A stretch of 64,000 nucleotides of DNA from Anaerosporobacter faecicola (lineage in GTDB: Bacteria; Bacillota; Clostridia; Lachnospirales; Lachnospiraceae): the NCBI RefSeq assembly GCF_012070565.1, contig NZ_JAAQRO010000023.1, positions 1-64,000 on the forward strand, in the 5' to 3' direction. Within the stretch, counting starts at the first letter, position 1. Each line of letters opens with the position of its first letter. The position numbers were made by a program, and so were the translations under genes. Positions 17,101 to 24,533 of this stretch are shown here, piece by piece. The notes beneath the pieces are model-generated. The model saw only the letters and a list, made by a program, of their open reading frames with translations, ran no database searches and was not told where the DNA came from.

Positions 17101-19391
17101 TATCGAAGAAATGCTTCATACAAGGACATTCCGTACTCCCTTTTCTTATGAATCGCATCCATGATCTGTTGAAATTCCTGCTGCCTAGACAACAACTGCA
17201 TTGCTGCTTGCTCATACTCATCTCTACACGATTTTTTTTCATACGGTATAGAATTCTGTAACTTTTGAAGCAGTTCATTCTTATGTTCAATACCGAAATA
17301 TGCTTGTAAACAAAACGACTGTATTCCACTTTGCTCTAAGAAGGCATACAATCGATCTGCAGCATGTTTCTTCTTCGTTACATAAAGTACCGTTTTCTCA
17401 TGGGCAATTGCATTGGTTATCACATTGGCTATGGTTTGTTTCTTCCCTGTACCTGGACCACCTTGTAGCAAAAAACTCTCTCCCTTTGCTGCCGTATGAA
17501 TCGCTTCTACTTGCGATTGATCTGCAGATAATGGAATAATGAGTTCTGTAGAAACCGTCTGCATGTCCACCTGCTCACCACCATACGAACTTACTTGACA
17601 TATTTCCTTGCTCTCGTTATTAAATATGCGGGATAAAAGCTGTGTTTTTGAACTCTCTCCCTGCGCGTTCTTTCGATCTTTTTCAATAAGATATCGGGTA
17701 TAAGGAAACAATTCTAGAAAAGCATACTCTTCCACTTTCCAATTGACTCTCTCTTCAATCTTTTTTCGTACTGCTCGAAAGATATAAGATAGATCCACAC
17801 CACACTCATCTCGAGGTAGTGGCTGTAGTTCTTCCATAGCAATGCCATACTCCTTTTGTAAATGACAAAGAAGTACCTCATTGATTCGGATCTCTTCCTC
17901 CCTCATCTGGATACCATATGCCGCCTCTTTCGCATCACATTTAACAAGATCAACCGGTACTAAGAGAAGCGGAGCATAGGATAGCCGTTCTTCTGTATCG
18001 TCTCCATAACGTAGTCCCCCAATTGCTAGATACAGATTCTCCCCATGATCTTCTTCCTGTAGGATTTTTAAACGTTCCTGTAAACTGGTTGTTTGTGAAA
18101 GAAGCCTTTCTTCACTAAGAAATGTTCGTATACAATGTTTGGAGAATTCTCTCGTTGCAATTGCTTCCATGTAAGCAGCATCTTTCTCAATGGGATAGAT
18201 CATCTGCTCCTTATGGAGATTGACGAACTCTTTCGCTTTGCCCACAAGTGTAAATGTTTCTCCTGAGCCAATTTGTTCTTGCAACTCAAATAAATTCGCT
18301 GTCATTAATTGAATCGATGTATCCGTGATTGGAATATTTAACAGTGGATTTTTTTCACTGGAATTCTCATATCGCCCTGTTATGGAAGAATCCTGTTTCA
18401 TTGGTGATAACGGAAGAGAACTGATTCCATGTAAACGACAATTAAAGAGATCGACACACAGATGAAACATCTCCTGGTTTAGCAGATGCTTTCTCGCATC
18501 CTCTCCTGCTTGTACAAAATCCACTTGGTGGTCATGAACAAGATCTGTACACTCAACAAAATTATAGGGATTTACTTCTCCTTGTTGTTCTACTAATACG
18601 GAAAGATCATCTACGAAACACTCTCCAGAATGCTTCTCTTGGTTATGACATCCAACAAATACATGGCCTTTCATAAATACCAACACGGGATGTAGATTAA
18701 TTGCTTCTAAACAACTACTGAACAACAACGATAGCTCCAACGCCGTTCCACGTTTCTGTTCAATTACGAAGTGTGGTAGTGTTATACGTTGTCCATTCGT
18801 TTCATAACTCTCTTTTGGTACACACAGTTCTATCTCTTCATCTTGTAATACAAGATAGATCGCCTTCATTTGAAGTAAAATCTCCTGTTCATTCTCTGCC
18901 TGATACCCAACAAAATCCCTAATCCCCCATGTATTCAGATAATCTTTTGCTTTTTCAACAACCATCTTTACATTAGGGTGAGCAGGTGTACTGTATGCCG
19001 CTATAATTTCTGGTAATTTCTCAATCCCAGACCATTGAGAAAAAGCAAGAATCTGGATATTACAACTCTTTTTCTTCAACACGGTCATACCTTCTAGAAC
19101 TTCAATATTCAGCTTTCCTTTTTTTTCTTCTTTTAATGCCAGCAAATATTCCATAGATGGATACAAACGAATTGCTGTCAATTCAGTCGGTTCCTGCGGA
19201 CTTAATTGTGCTACACGAACTTCATATGGAACAGCGATTTCTGGTTCAAAGGTAATGCGAACCGTTACATCTACGATTTGTTCTTTTGATTGATTGGTGA
19301 GTACGATTTTTCGAATAATTGGAATACAATTTTGTTGCAATGCATAATGAATGGTATCATTGATCTGTGTTTCGACCGTAAGCTTTTTCAA
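14151..19391 (-). CDS. DUF4011-like / SF1 helicase / Vsr-like nuclease protein
   Basis: Giant 1746-residue protein. It probably starts with TTG, since GGGGGAT lies 7 nt upstream. The N-terminal third contains a segment (ALELSLLFSSCLEAINLHP... GHVFVGC) like that in DUF4011 proteins. A superfamily I helicase follows: Walker A GGPGTGK (about 645), a long helical insertion, DDACDF as motif II (about 1280), GDRKQLPP motif III, a WHYRS motif and NTAITRAS motif VI (about 1512). Residues about 1570-1690 look like a Vsr/DUF559 endonuclease domain (FTIDIAV... LGWNLCHIWILDWLDNP). The last 55 residues are a Glu/Lys-rich tail. DUF4011-helicase-Vsr proteins are linked to phage defence, so that role is likely but inferred. 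Confidence 0.8.
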   Translation of the reverse strand: MKKLTVETQINDTIHYALQQNCIPIIRKIVLTNQSKEQIVDVTVRITFEPEIAVPYEVRVAQLSPQEPTELTAIRLYPSMEYLLALKEEKKGKLNIEVLEGMTVLKKKSCNIQILAFSQWSGIEKLPEIIAAYSTPAHPNVKMVVEKAKDYLNTWGIRDFVGYQAENEQEILLQMKAIYLVLQDEEIELCVPKESYETNGQRITLPHFVIEQKRGTALELSLLFSSCLEAINLHPVLVFMKGHVFVGCHNQEKHSGECFVDDLSVLVEQQGEVNPYNFVECTDLVHDHQVDFVQAGEDARKHLLNQEMFHLCVDLFNCRLHGISSLPLSPMKQDSSITGRYENSSEKNPLLNIPITDTSIQLMTANLFELQEQIGSGETFTLVGKAKEFVNLHKEQMIYPIEKDAAYMEAIATREFSKHCIRTFLSEERLLSQTTSLQERLKILQEEDHGENLYLAIGGLRYGDDTEERLSYAPLLLVPVDLVKCDAKEAAYGIQMREEEIRINEVLLCHLQKEYGIAMEELQPLPRDECGVDLSYIFRAVRKKIEERVNWKVEEYAFLELFPYTRYLIEKDRKNAQGESSKTQLLSRIFNNESKEICQVSSYGGEQVDMQTVSTELIIPLSADQSQVEAIHTAAKGESFLLQGGPGTGKKQTIANVITNAIAHEKTVLYVTKKKHAADRLYAFLEQSGIQSFCLQAYFGIEHKNELLQKLQNSIPYEKKSCRDEYEQAAMQLLSRQQEFQQIMDAIHKKREYGMSLYEAFLRYEKYKECKGLVEIEDHCIARLKNGEYEEWIETIKQCRTVNRECQGGVHAVFAQYRNPEYTLEIRESFAKICRELKEDFVRMEKMFQSFEKFFGIHTKRTYYNYKAFAELLYQLSGAKYQLDSLMLEPVNERKEKNLYNVISCGKELVLIEKELNQVFQTGIYEYDVVKSWEEWKVASTKWFFKKYRVQSRLLKQMQELAKMPIDVDRHTIEIFYGKLKKRQELVDYLTNLEPSITSSFSYLWQGVHTNWEVLEQAVQDTWNLRSCFVTMELSRDEVITITQKLGELVSLQTGKKELLQKDIMRYLQCWQRCMTREVQLVNDYRANIDCYHQEEDWIEKTINELMGWLTHIGELRDWSVLMQQVEKIRAYGFEKLAELFLNGRINGEQMVPIFVCNVNLAIIKRIIQAEPLLSEAQGVHLEKRIENYGKSMEELFQLAKMEAYTRVVSRIPNGMTKGILGEEQEQLHLQLRNGVEKKNIGELFQQIPNLLARVYPCMIMSPSTVVQYLINREQTFDYVILDDACDFTTAESLGVIARGKHVIVAGDRKQLPPLNRDNKERDLLGEEVADNGESIIEECISNHLPVKELRWHYRSKRENLFSYSNRWFYHDQIMTYPSANAEEANIVLQYVEGYYDEEGKWNRGEAEAIVKDVWKRLRNKGEVERIGIITFEIEQQRLIEELLKQEQERNPQLRKYSDLLEKRVWVKEVEQAQTMECDITYLSVGYGKDKNGQVTMDFGQLREENGERWLNTAITRASNGVILYTSVLPEEMEQRKSRHQGILLLQGYMKLALQGKASRSVQKDGNGHKRNNVQEKSKVYLQEIVNQIEKLGYQVQCFVGCSEFTIDIAVLSPGKTQTYLLGILLRDIEPADRSSVKEWLYLQPKHLKELGWNLCHIWILDWLDNPQKVIRKIQIAIEQAVNKESGNGTHQENELIEAKEKESVNREIERVKEVKEEKEEKDNEKEKDNEKEKLQEMKEEIAIAR

Positions 19392-19517
19392 CTTAATCCC
19401 CCTCTGTTCGTATAATTGAGTTCCATATTTTTACATTTATACATTATAACATTGATTGTAAATAAAATCCATATAAACATTTTTGAAATATACATAATGA
19501 CTCATATACGACATGTT

Positions 19518-19560
19518 TCGTAATTTATCGTAATGTTTCGTAATGTTCGTAATATTACGT
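19518..19560. repeat. Helically phased TCGTAAT repeats
   Basis: TCGTAAT begins at 19518, 19528, 19538 and 19547, so copies are about one DNA turn apart. They are followed by an inverted ATTACG. They lie 130-160 bp upstream of the helicase start codon, where an operator or cooperative binding array would be expected. Confidence 0.6.
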
Positions 19561-19927
19561 CCTATTATACATTCTTGGGTATTCGATCTGTTGGTTATGG
19601 GTGCAATGACACTATAAATATACTATAATAACACTACAATAACTCCTACAATAACTCTCACTTAAGTAAGGTTCGTTTGGGATATTACACAAACAGTGGT
19701 TTATTTGGGTTGTAGTATGAATAAACTTATTCAAGATTGACTCTGTTATTGTGAATGAAAGATAGAATTAGATGATAAGAGAAAAGGATGTACACCTGAT
19801 GTAATACGAAATTTCAATTTCAATAGATTTCGTACCATATTACATAGTAACTAAAATTTCAAAAAGACTGGCACTTGGTTTTTTTCGCATGCCCAAATTT
19901 ATCTGCAATTGGACCAAACATAAAAAT

Positions 19928-19990
19928 AGCTCTACGCCTAGTAATGGAGCATGATTCAGCGAATCATACCCCAACACTTGACATAGAGCT
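19928..19990. mobile_element. Insertion sequence end remnant (ISL3-like), nested palindrome
   Basis: Outer arms AGCTCTA (19928-19934) and TAGAGCT (19984-19990) enclose a perfect hairpin ATGATTC-AGC-GAATCAT (19951-19967). Read leftward from 19990, AGCTCTATGTCAAGTGTT resembles the inverted-repeat ends of ISL3-family elements as I remember them. No transposase reading frame is left nearby. Confidence 0.35.
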
Positions 19991-20077
19991 TATATTTTAT
20001 CGTGCATTCTATACAGTTTAAAGTATTCTATATATTTTATAGTATTCTATAATATATTCTAAATAATTTATAATACA

Positions 20078-20542
20078 CTATTCTAACTCCGTATCCTTAT
20101 TCTTTTGTGACTTAGCATGCATATAGAATAGCACAACCATTGCACCCAAATATGCCATTAGTAAGTTCACAAAAAACCGAGCAGTAACCTTACATATACT
20201 TAGGATATCAAAAAAGCTTTCATAGATACCTGGTATGGAAGCCCCACCGATTGCCTCCATATATTGTCGATATATAGAGATGACCCACGAAAGTTGAATT
20301 CCAATAAATGTAGCTACTGCAATTACAATTGCTGATAGGATGAGACCTTTTATATCCAACCCTCCTCCTAATTTTTCGTATCCATATGTAATTACCAGTC
20401 CTAGGATTCCCCCAAGGATGATTGAAAAATTGGATACAAATCCGGCACCAACTCCACAGATTCCAATTCCGACAAGCGCACCCAATAAGGCACCAATGCT
20501 GCCTAGTAAAGCATTTGATTTCTTTTTCTTTTCGTCTACCAT
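20078..20542 (-). CDS. Small multi-pass membrane protein, unknown
   Basis: 154 residues. A lysine-rich N-terminus (residues 1-9) is followed by four hydrophobic segments, the first two Gly/Ala-rich (LLGSIGALLGALVGIGICGVGAGF), and ends in a charged tail. A stop codon lies directly before the ATG in frame, so the start is firm. No family is recognised; Gly-rich paired helices are common in holin-like and small channel proteins, but I would not assign that. Its upstream leader is an unusual A-rich tandem repeat (20590-20765 on the minus strand). Confidence 0.6.
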   Translation of the reverse strand: MVDEKKKKSNALLGSIGALLGALVGIGICGVGAGFVSNFSIILGGILGLVITYGYEKLGGGLDIKGLILSAIVIAVATFIGIQLSWVISIYRQYMEAIGGASIPGIYESFFDILSICKVTARFFVNLLMAYLGAMVVLFYMHAKSQKNKDTELE

Positions 20543-20589
20543 TTATGTACTCTCCCATCTGTTCTTGTTTCTTGTTTTTGTTCTTATTG

Positions 20590-20765
20590 TTGTTTTTTAC
20601 TCTTTTTGCTGTTCTTTGCTCTTTTGGTTGGTTCTTTGTTCTTTTTGTGGTTCTTTGTTCTTTTTTGGTTTTTTGCTCTTTTTGTGGCTCATTGTTCTTT
20701 TTATTGGCTCTTTGTTCTTTTTATTGACTCTTTGTTCTTTTTCTTTGTCCTTTGTTCTTTCCTCA
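20590..20765. repeat. 20-bp tandem repeat (minisatellite) upstream of the membrane protein gene
   Basis: About eight degenerate units of 19-20 bp based on CTTTGTTCTTTTT plus a variable GTGGTT/ATTGGCT part, on the plus strand. On the minus strand it reads as an AAAGAACAAAG-rich leader just before the gene at 20078-20542. Strong purine/pyrimidine strand bias. It is not plausibly coding. Confidence 0.75.
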
Positions 20766-20828
20766 ATTAGGAAGCTCCTTCGTGCTCCTCCCCTTATACT
20801 CTAGCATAGATTTTATGAGTTACAGTAA

Positions 20829-21305
20829 TTATATCTTACCTTCCTTTTCTAAGAACTCCAGGAAGGCTGTGCATCCTGTGACTACATCTCGGTAGGTTTC
20901 ATCAAAACGTGACGAATACCAAGGGTCCCTGCAATCTGATTGCATACCAGCATACTCCAACATCTTACGGATTTTATCTCCCCTTTGATGTCCAGTCATT
21001 CGCTCCATGTTACGAATATTCATCGAATCCATACCAATAAGATAATCATAATAATCGTAATCAGAAGCTTTCAATTGTACAGCTCTTTTTCCACTGCAAC
21101 TAATTCCATGTTTCGCCAATTCTGCTTTTGCAGGTGGGTAGACTGGATTTCCTACACCGTTCCATATCTCTTCTGTACTTGTAGCTGCTGATGCAATTTC
21201 AAACTGATCAGCGATGCCACGCTTTTCCACCATATCCTTTAAAACAAATTCAGCCATTGGGGATCTGCAGATGTTGCCGTGGCAGATGAAAAGTACTTTT
21301 ATCAT
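20829..21305 (-). CDS. Low-molecular-weight protein tyrosine phosphatase
   Basis: 158-residue cysteine phosphatase. The P-loop C-X5-R is intact (Cys8, Arg14 in CHGNICRS) and the general-acid loop is DPWYSSRFDETY near residue 125. Length is normal. It removes phosphate from tyrosine residues; physiological targets are unknown. AAGGAG precedes the ATG. A diverged copy of the first ten codons and upstream region lies 3.26 kb away at 24534-24563. This indicates that an accessory element inserted within codons 8-12 and supplied this gene with a new 5' end. Confidence 0.92.
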   Translation of the reverse strand: MIKVLFICHGNICRSPMAEFVLKDMVEKRGIADQFEIASAATSTEEIWNGVGNPVYPPAKAELAKHGISCSGKRAVQLKASDYDYYDYLIGMDSMNIRNMERMTGHQRGDKIRKMLEYAGMQSDCRDPWYSSRFDETYRDVVTGCTAFLEFLEKEGKI

Positions 21306-21445
21306 TGTTTTAATTTACTCCTTTTTGCCTTGAAATGCCCTATTTTGCAAGGGTTCTTAGCTTATCGTTAAATGTTTTGTTTGTTTATCAACTAGGCAAA
21401 TTATAGCATAATTTAGCAAGTTGTTACTACCTGTTAGTAGTAGAA

Positions 21446-21477
21446 TTAGTAGTAAAACGGGTTGGGTTTACTACTAA
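21446..21477. repeat. 11-bp inverted repeat after the AbiH-type gene
   Basis: TTAGTAGTAAA and TTTACTACTAA with a 10-nt loop, 10 bp after the stop of the AbiH-type gene. No U-tract follows on either strand. The same TTAGTAGT/ACTACTAA motif recurs at 24370-24390 near the other end of the element. Confidence 0.55.
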
Positions 21478-21487
21478 GGGGGGTACC

Positions 21488-22648
21488 CTATTCCACTACA
21501 GCTGGTTTAAGTTCAACAAATTTAATTCTCTCTATTCCGGTCTGTTCAATCACAAAATCTTTACCAAACATATCTATCAGTGAAATAACCAACTGTTCAT
21601 ACGCATGCAGATTATGATAGAAAATAGTAATTTCTGAAACATTTCCTTCAAAAAAGAAATCCTTCAATATTTCTTTATCTGTCATTCCCAAAGAATGTCC
21701 CAATATATATACCTTAATCGGAGCATCTTCCAAAGCCGTAAATTCTTTTGGAATCCATGATTTATAATATGCCCCTGTCTTCTTTTGGATTCTCTGAAAA
21801 TACTTTTGAAAATAAACATAATCCAAATTATTAAATGCATTATCGCTTACACCTAGTACAATATCATCATTTGTTAAAGAACCATGCACTTGATGATTTG
21901 AATTCACATCACCATAAACACTTTTATATGTATATGTGTAATTAAAATTTAGTAAATTAATATTTTTCAATTCTTTAATCTGTTGTGAAAAGCATGGCAC
22001 TTTTATATTACCAACAAACTCTCTCATATAAATTGTTAATGCTCTTATCAAGTCATTTAACTCATTTTTCAACTCAGCAAGTAATTGATTTTTTGTATCG
22101 CCATATGTAATTTTATCTATATCACTCTGAGCGTATAATCCTACATTTAATGGCAATGCCTTAGTATTTTCCATTACACATTTTATTGCCTTATACATTA
22201 TTGGATTAATCACCTGTGACATTATCTTTCCCTTACATCTAAAAACTTCACTCGTGCAAAAATCCTCTATTAACGTAAGTAATTTTTCTATCTCCGCTTC
22301 AAAATCAATCCATCCATCAGCGGAATAACCAGTTTCTATAAAGTATTTTATCCAAACATTTCGTGAAATAATATCGCCCAAAATTGACATATTTTCAATA
22401 TCCAAACACATCGCATGATTAGCAAAATCCTCTAATGCCTCCTTTGTCAGTTTTCCGTATTCATCTACTGATACATTAAATTGTTCTTGCTTTGTTTCTC
22501 TTTTCATATCAGTAGTTTTTGCTAGTTGCTCAGTATATAAAGTATAAAACTCTCCCCAATTTTTCACTAAAAATAAAAAATCTGTATATCTTGTTGGTAA
22601 TTTATGATACAAATCAAACCCATTCCCAATAATCAATACATCATTCAT
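21488..22648 (-). CDS. AbiH-type phage abortive infection protein
   Basis: 386 residues from the ATG at 22648, chosen because AGAGAGG lies about 9 nt upstream and the family begins here (a longer frame to 22711 has no ribosome site). The N-terminus IIGNGFDLYHKLPTRYTDF is the hallmark of the AbiH family (PF14253). Later blocks (LLNFNYTYTYKSVYG, VHGSL, ILGHSLG...D) also fit. AbiH from Lactococcus aborts phage infection; its mechanism is poorly known. It lies on the accessory element with an XRE/GIY-YIG gene 115 bp upstream on the same strand, which may be its partner or regulator. Confidence 0.85.
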   Translation of the reverse strand: MNDVLIIGNGFDLYHKLPTRYTDFLFLVKNWGEFYTLYTEQLAKTTDMKRETKQEQFNVSVDEYGKLTKEALEDFANHAMCLDIENMSILGDIISRNVWIKYFIETGYSADGWIDFEAEIEKLLTLIEDFCTSEVFRCKGKIMSQVINPIMYKAIKCVMENTKALPLNVGLYAQSDIDKITYGDTKNQLLAELKNELNDLIRALTIYMREFVGNIKVPCFSQQIKELKNINLLNFNYTYTYKSVYGDVNSNHQVHGSLTNDDIVLGVSDNAFNNLDYVYFQKYFQRIQKKTGAYYKSWIPKEFTALEDAPIKVYILGHSLGMTDKEILKDFFFEGNVSEITIFYHNLHAYEQLVISLIDMFGKDFVIEQTGIERIKFVELKPAVVE

Positions 22649-22763
22649 AACAATACCTCTCTTCGCTAAGTAATTTCCATTTTTCTTATAACACACAACT
22701 ATTCCATACAATTAATGACCTCATATTAGAAATAAAACAAATCCATAGATTATCAGCATTAAT

Positions 22764-23702
22764 CTATACGATATCCCCATAGTAATATTTTATCATCTCA
22801 TCCTGTACTTTAAAGGGAATGTATGGATCGCCAGTGAATACAGCAGCTTTCTTACCTCTATTTCCCTTTAGATATGTCTTATTAACAATTATCAATCTTG
22901 TTTCCGCATAATATAGCCATGTATCAGCTTGTAAAGCTGTCATCTTACGGCCAATATTAGGTAAAAAGCCAAGTATCTTAAAATAATAATCCTTTCCAAA
23001 CTTTTGTGTCTTAGATATATATTTTTTCATTGTAGGATAATTTTCTTTTGAAAGTTCTTCTATATGCTCTTTTATCCTTTTTGCTATATCCTTCGTTTGC
23101 CCAATCCTAATTAATTCTCCATCAGCAGTACATATACCGTATATACCCGACACAGAAACATATTGATTAATCTCGTCCATTGTACTAATTTTAACATTCT
23201 CAAGCTTGATACCTATTTCAATATTATGAAGCGCCAACAAATCACCTAGCACTTTGGGATAATTACTCTGGTATGTCGTATTCCCTACTCTCGACCACGA
23301 CACCCCCGAAAAAAATGCCGCCTCTAATAACATAGCACTACTGATACCAAAAACATTTCCTAAATCTCTCTTAAATATCTCCATCTGTTTATTTACATAT
23401 GAAAACATAAACGAATCAATTTCCATAATTTCTTGAATCATTTCCATCCGATTTTTGATTGCATTATCAATCTGCTTATTTACATTGCTAGAGATGTCTT
23501 CTGTTTGAATTTGCAAATCCTGAATAGAAACGCCTAACGCAATTGCGATCTTTTGAACTGTACTCGGGAATGGTTTTGCATTTTCGGACGTTTCTATCTT
23601 ATTTAATGTAACGACTGAAATATTAGCGATACTTGCTAATTTAAATTGTGTATATCCATTTTTTTCTCTTAACTCAATTATCTTTTTTCTATCAATAACC
23701 AT
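22764..23702 (-). CDS. XRE helix-turn-helix protein with GIY-YIG nuclease-like domain
   Basis: 312 residues. Residues 1-62 form an XRE/Cro helix-turn-helix (LREKNGYTQFKLASIANIS...LNKIE). A helical middle (70-175) follows. From about 180 comes a GIY-YIG-like domain: SGIYGICTADGELIRIGQT has the first two tyrosine/IRIG elements, RIKEH gives the basic residue, and AETRLI gives the expected catalytic Glu. A DNA-binding regulator fused to a possible nuclease is unusual. Carried on the accessory element before the AbiH-type gene, it could repress the operon and act as effector or sensor. Fold assignment is by motif only. Confidence 0.7.
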   Translation of the reverse strand: MVIDRKKIIELREKNGYTQFKLASIANISVVTLNKIETSENAKPFPSTVQKIAIALGVSIQDLQIQTEDISSNVNKQIDNAIKNRMEMIQEIMEIDSFMFSYVNKQMEIFKRDLGNVFGISSAMLLEAAFFSGVSWSRVGNTTYQSNYPKVLGDLLALHNIEIGIKLENVKISTMDEINQYVSVSGIYGICTADGELIRIGQTKDIAKRIKEHIEELSKENYPTMKKYISKTQKFGKDYYFKILGFLPNIGRKMTALQADTWLYYAETRLIIVNKTYLKGNRGKKAAVFTGDPYIPFKVQDEMIKYYYGDIV

Positions 23703-23803
23703 ATCTAGCTTCCTTATATTTGCATTACATTTTCATTTCAGTTTATCAGTTAAATTTTAGTATAATTTATTTTATTCGTCAATAACCTTTCTATTTGGAC
23801 ACC

Positions 23804-23831
23804 AAAAACGCCCCAACTTTTCAGTTGGAGC
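23804..23831 (-). terminator. Leftward intrinsic terminator with GAAA loop
   Basis: On the minus strand a 9-bp stem (GCTCCAACT/AGTTGGGGC, one mismatch) is capped by GAAA and followed by GTTTTTGG. It ends the short minus-strand remnant at 23852-23938, not the XRE gene, which begins further left. Confidence 0.6.
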
Positions 23832-23851
23832 ATTTCTGTCACGTAGCATTG

Positions 23852-23938
23852 CTACACTACTTTGAACATTTTCTGTGATACATTCTTTGGTTCATTTTTC
23901 TTCTCTATCTCTGCCTGCGCCTTTCTAAACTCTTCCAT
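23852..23938 (-). pseudogene. 28-codon 3' remnant of an unknown gene
   Basis: A charged reading frame (MEEFRKAQAEIEKK... ending QKMFKVV) ends 20 bp before a good leftward terminator, as a genuine gene end would. To the right it abuts the plus-strand restriction-enzyme remnant at 23945. It is probably the tail of a gene lost by deletion. Product unknown. Confidence 0.35.
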
Positions 23939-23944
23939 TCTCTT

Positions 23945-24300
23945 CAATTTGCTCAGGCCTTAGAACGAGATAAAACTGTTAACAATTGGCTTCGTCCGGC
24001 TCCTACAGAGTTTAACATTACTTATAATCGTGGGCATAGATATGAACCCGACTTTGTAGTTGAAACAGATGATATTATCTATCTTATAGAAGTTAAGGGT
24101 GAAGATAAAATTGACTCCCCAGATGTTATTGCTAAAAAAAACGTGCCGTTAAATACTGCGAGGTTGCCACCAGATGGTGCAAAGCTAATGGGCATAAAGA
24201 ATGGAAACATTTATTTATCCCATCACAGCAAATTCAATCGACATCTACAATTGCAAATTTTGCTCAACGTTTTCATGTAACTTCAGAATCCGATAATTAA
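23945..24300 (+). pseudogene. C-terminal remnant of a type III restriction (Res) subunit
   Basis: No start codon is present; homology begins abruptly with FAQALERDKTVNNWLRP. It continues YNRGHRYEPDFVVETDD...LIEVKGEDK, the PD-(D/E)XK nuclease core of Res subunits, and DVIAKK. The frame breaks in an A8 tract (24134-24141) and continues one frame over as RAVKYCEVATRWC... to a TAA at 24298-24300. Restoring one A would rejoin the frames. The N-terminal helicase is entirely missing, so this is a dead fragment. A terminator follows at 24305-24353. Confidence 0.7.
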
Positions 24301-24304
24301 AACA

Positions 24305-24353
24305 TAAAAGCCACAATCCTGGCAGCATTGCTACCAACGATTGTGGCTTTTAT
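24305..24353. terminator. Bidirectional terminator after the Res remnant
   Basis: Arms AAAAGCCACAATC and GATTGTGGCTTTT with A and T tracts on both sides. Typical strong intrinsic terminator immediately following the pseudogene stop. Confidence 0.75.
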
Positions 24354-24369
24354 CATCTTTATCCATCCT

Positions 24370-24390
24370 TTAGTAGTCCATTACTACTAA
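24370..24390. repeat. TTAGTAGT inverted repeat near the right end of the element
   Basis: TTAGTAGT-CCATT-ACTACTAA, sharing its arms with the repeat at 21446-21477 near the left end. Further single TTAGTAGT or GTAGTAG motifs follow at about 24428 and 24702. Confidence 0.5.
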
Positions 24391-24533
24391 GAATTTATCC
24401 AAAACATTTGCCTTTATCCCCATTCCACTTATATGCCTTAGTAGTCGAAACCGTAGTATTTATCAGTATTCCCGCTACTTTATGCCGTACTATGCCGAAG
24501 TTTACAAAGGTATGATTTATAGTAAAACTGACC

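Larger units (their letters stand above)
19392..20077. other. 686-bp intergenic region with phased repeats and an IS-end remnant
   Basis: Non-coding stretch upstream of the giant helicase gene. It holds four TCGTAAT repeats spaced 10, 10 and 9 bp (19518-19553) and a nested palindrome at 19928-19990 resembling an insertion sequence end. The segment between them is AT-rich without recognisable genes. Confidence 0.6.

Noticed and set aside
19518-19560. CRISPR-like array or replication iterons
   Set aside because: Repeats are 7 bp with 2-3 bp spacers and there is no cas or rep gene nearby.
20340-20804. Long plus-strand reading frame rich in Phe, Leu and Cys across the tandem repeat
   Set aside because: It is a shadow of the T-rich minisatellite and of the minus-strand membrane protein gene; no ribosome site or family.
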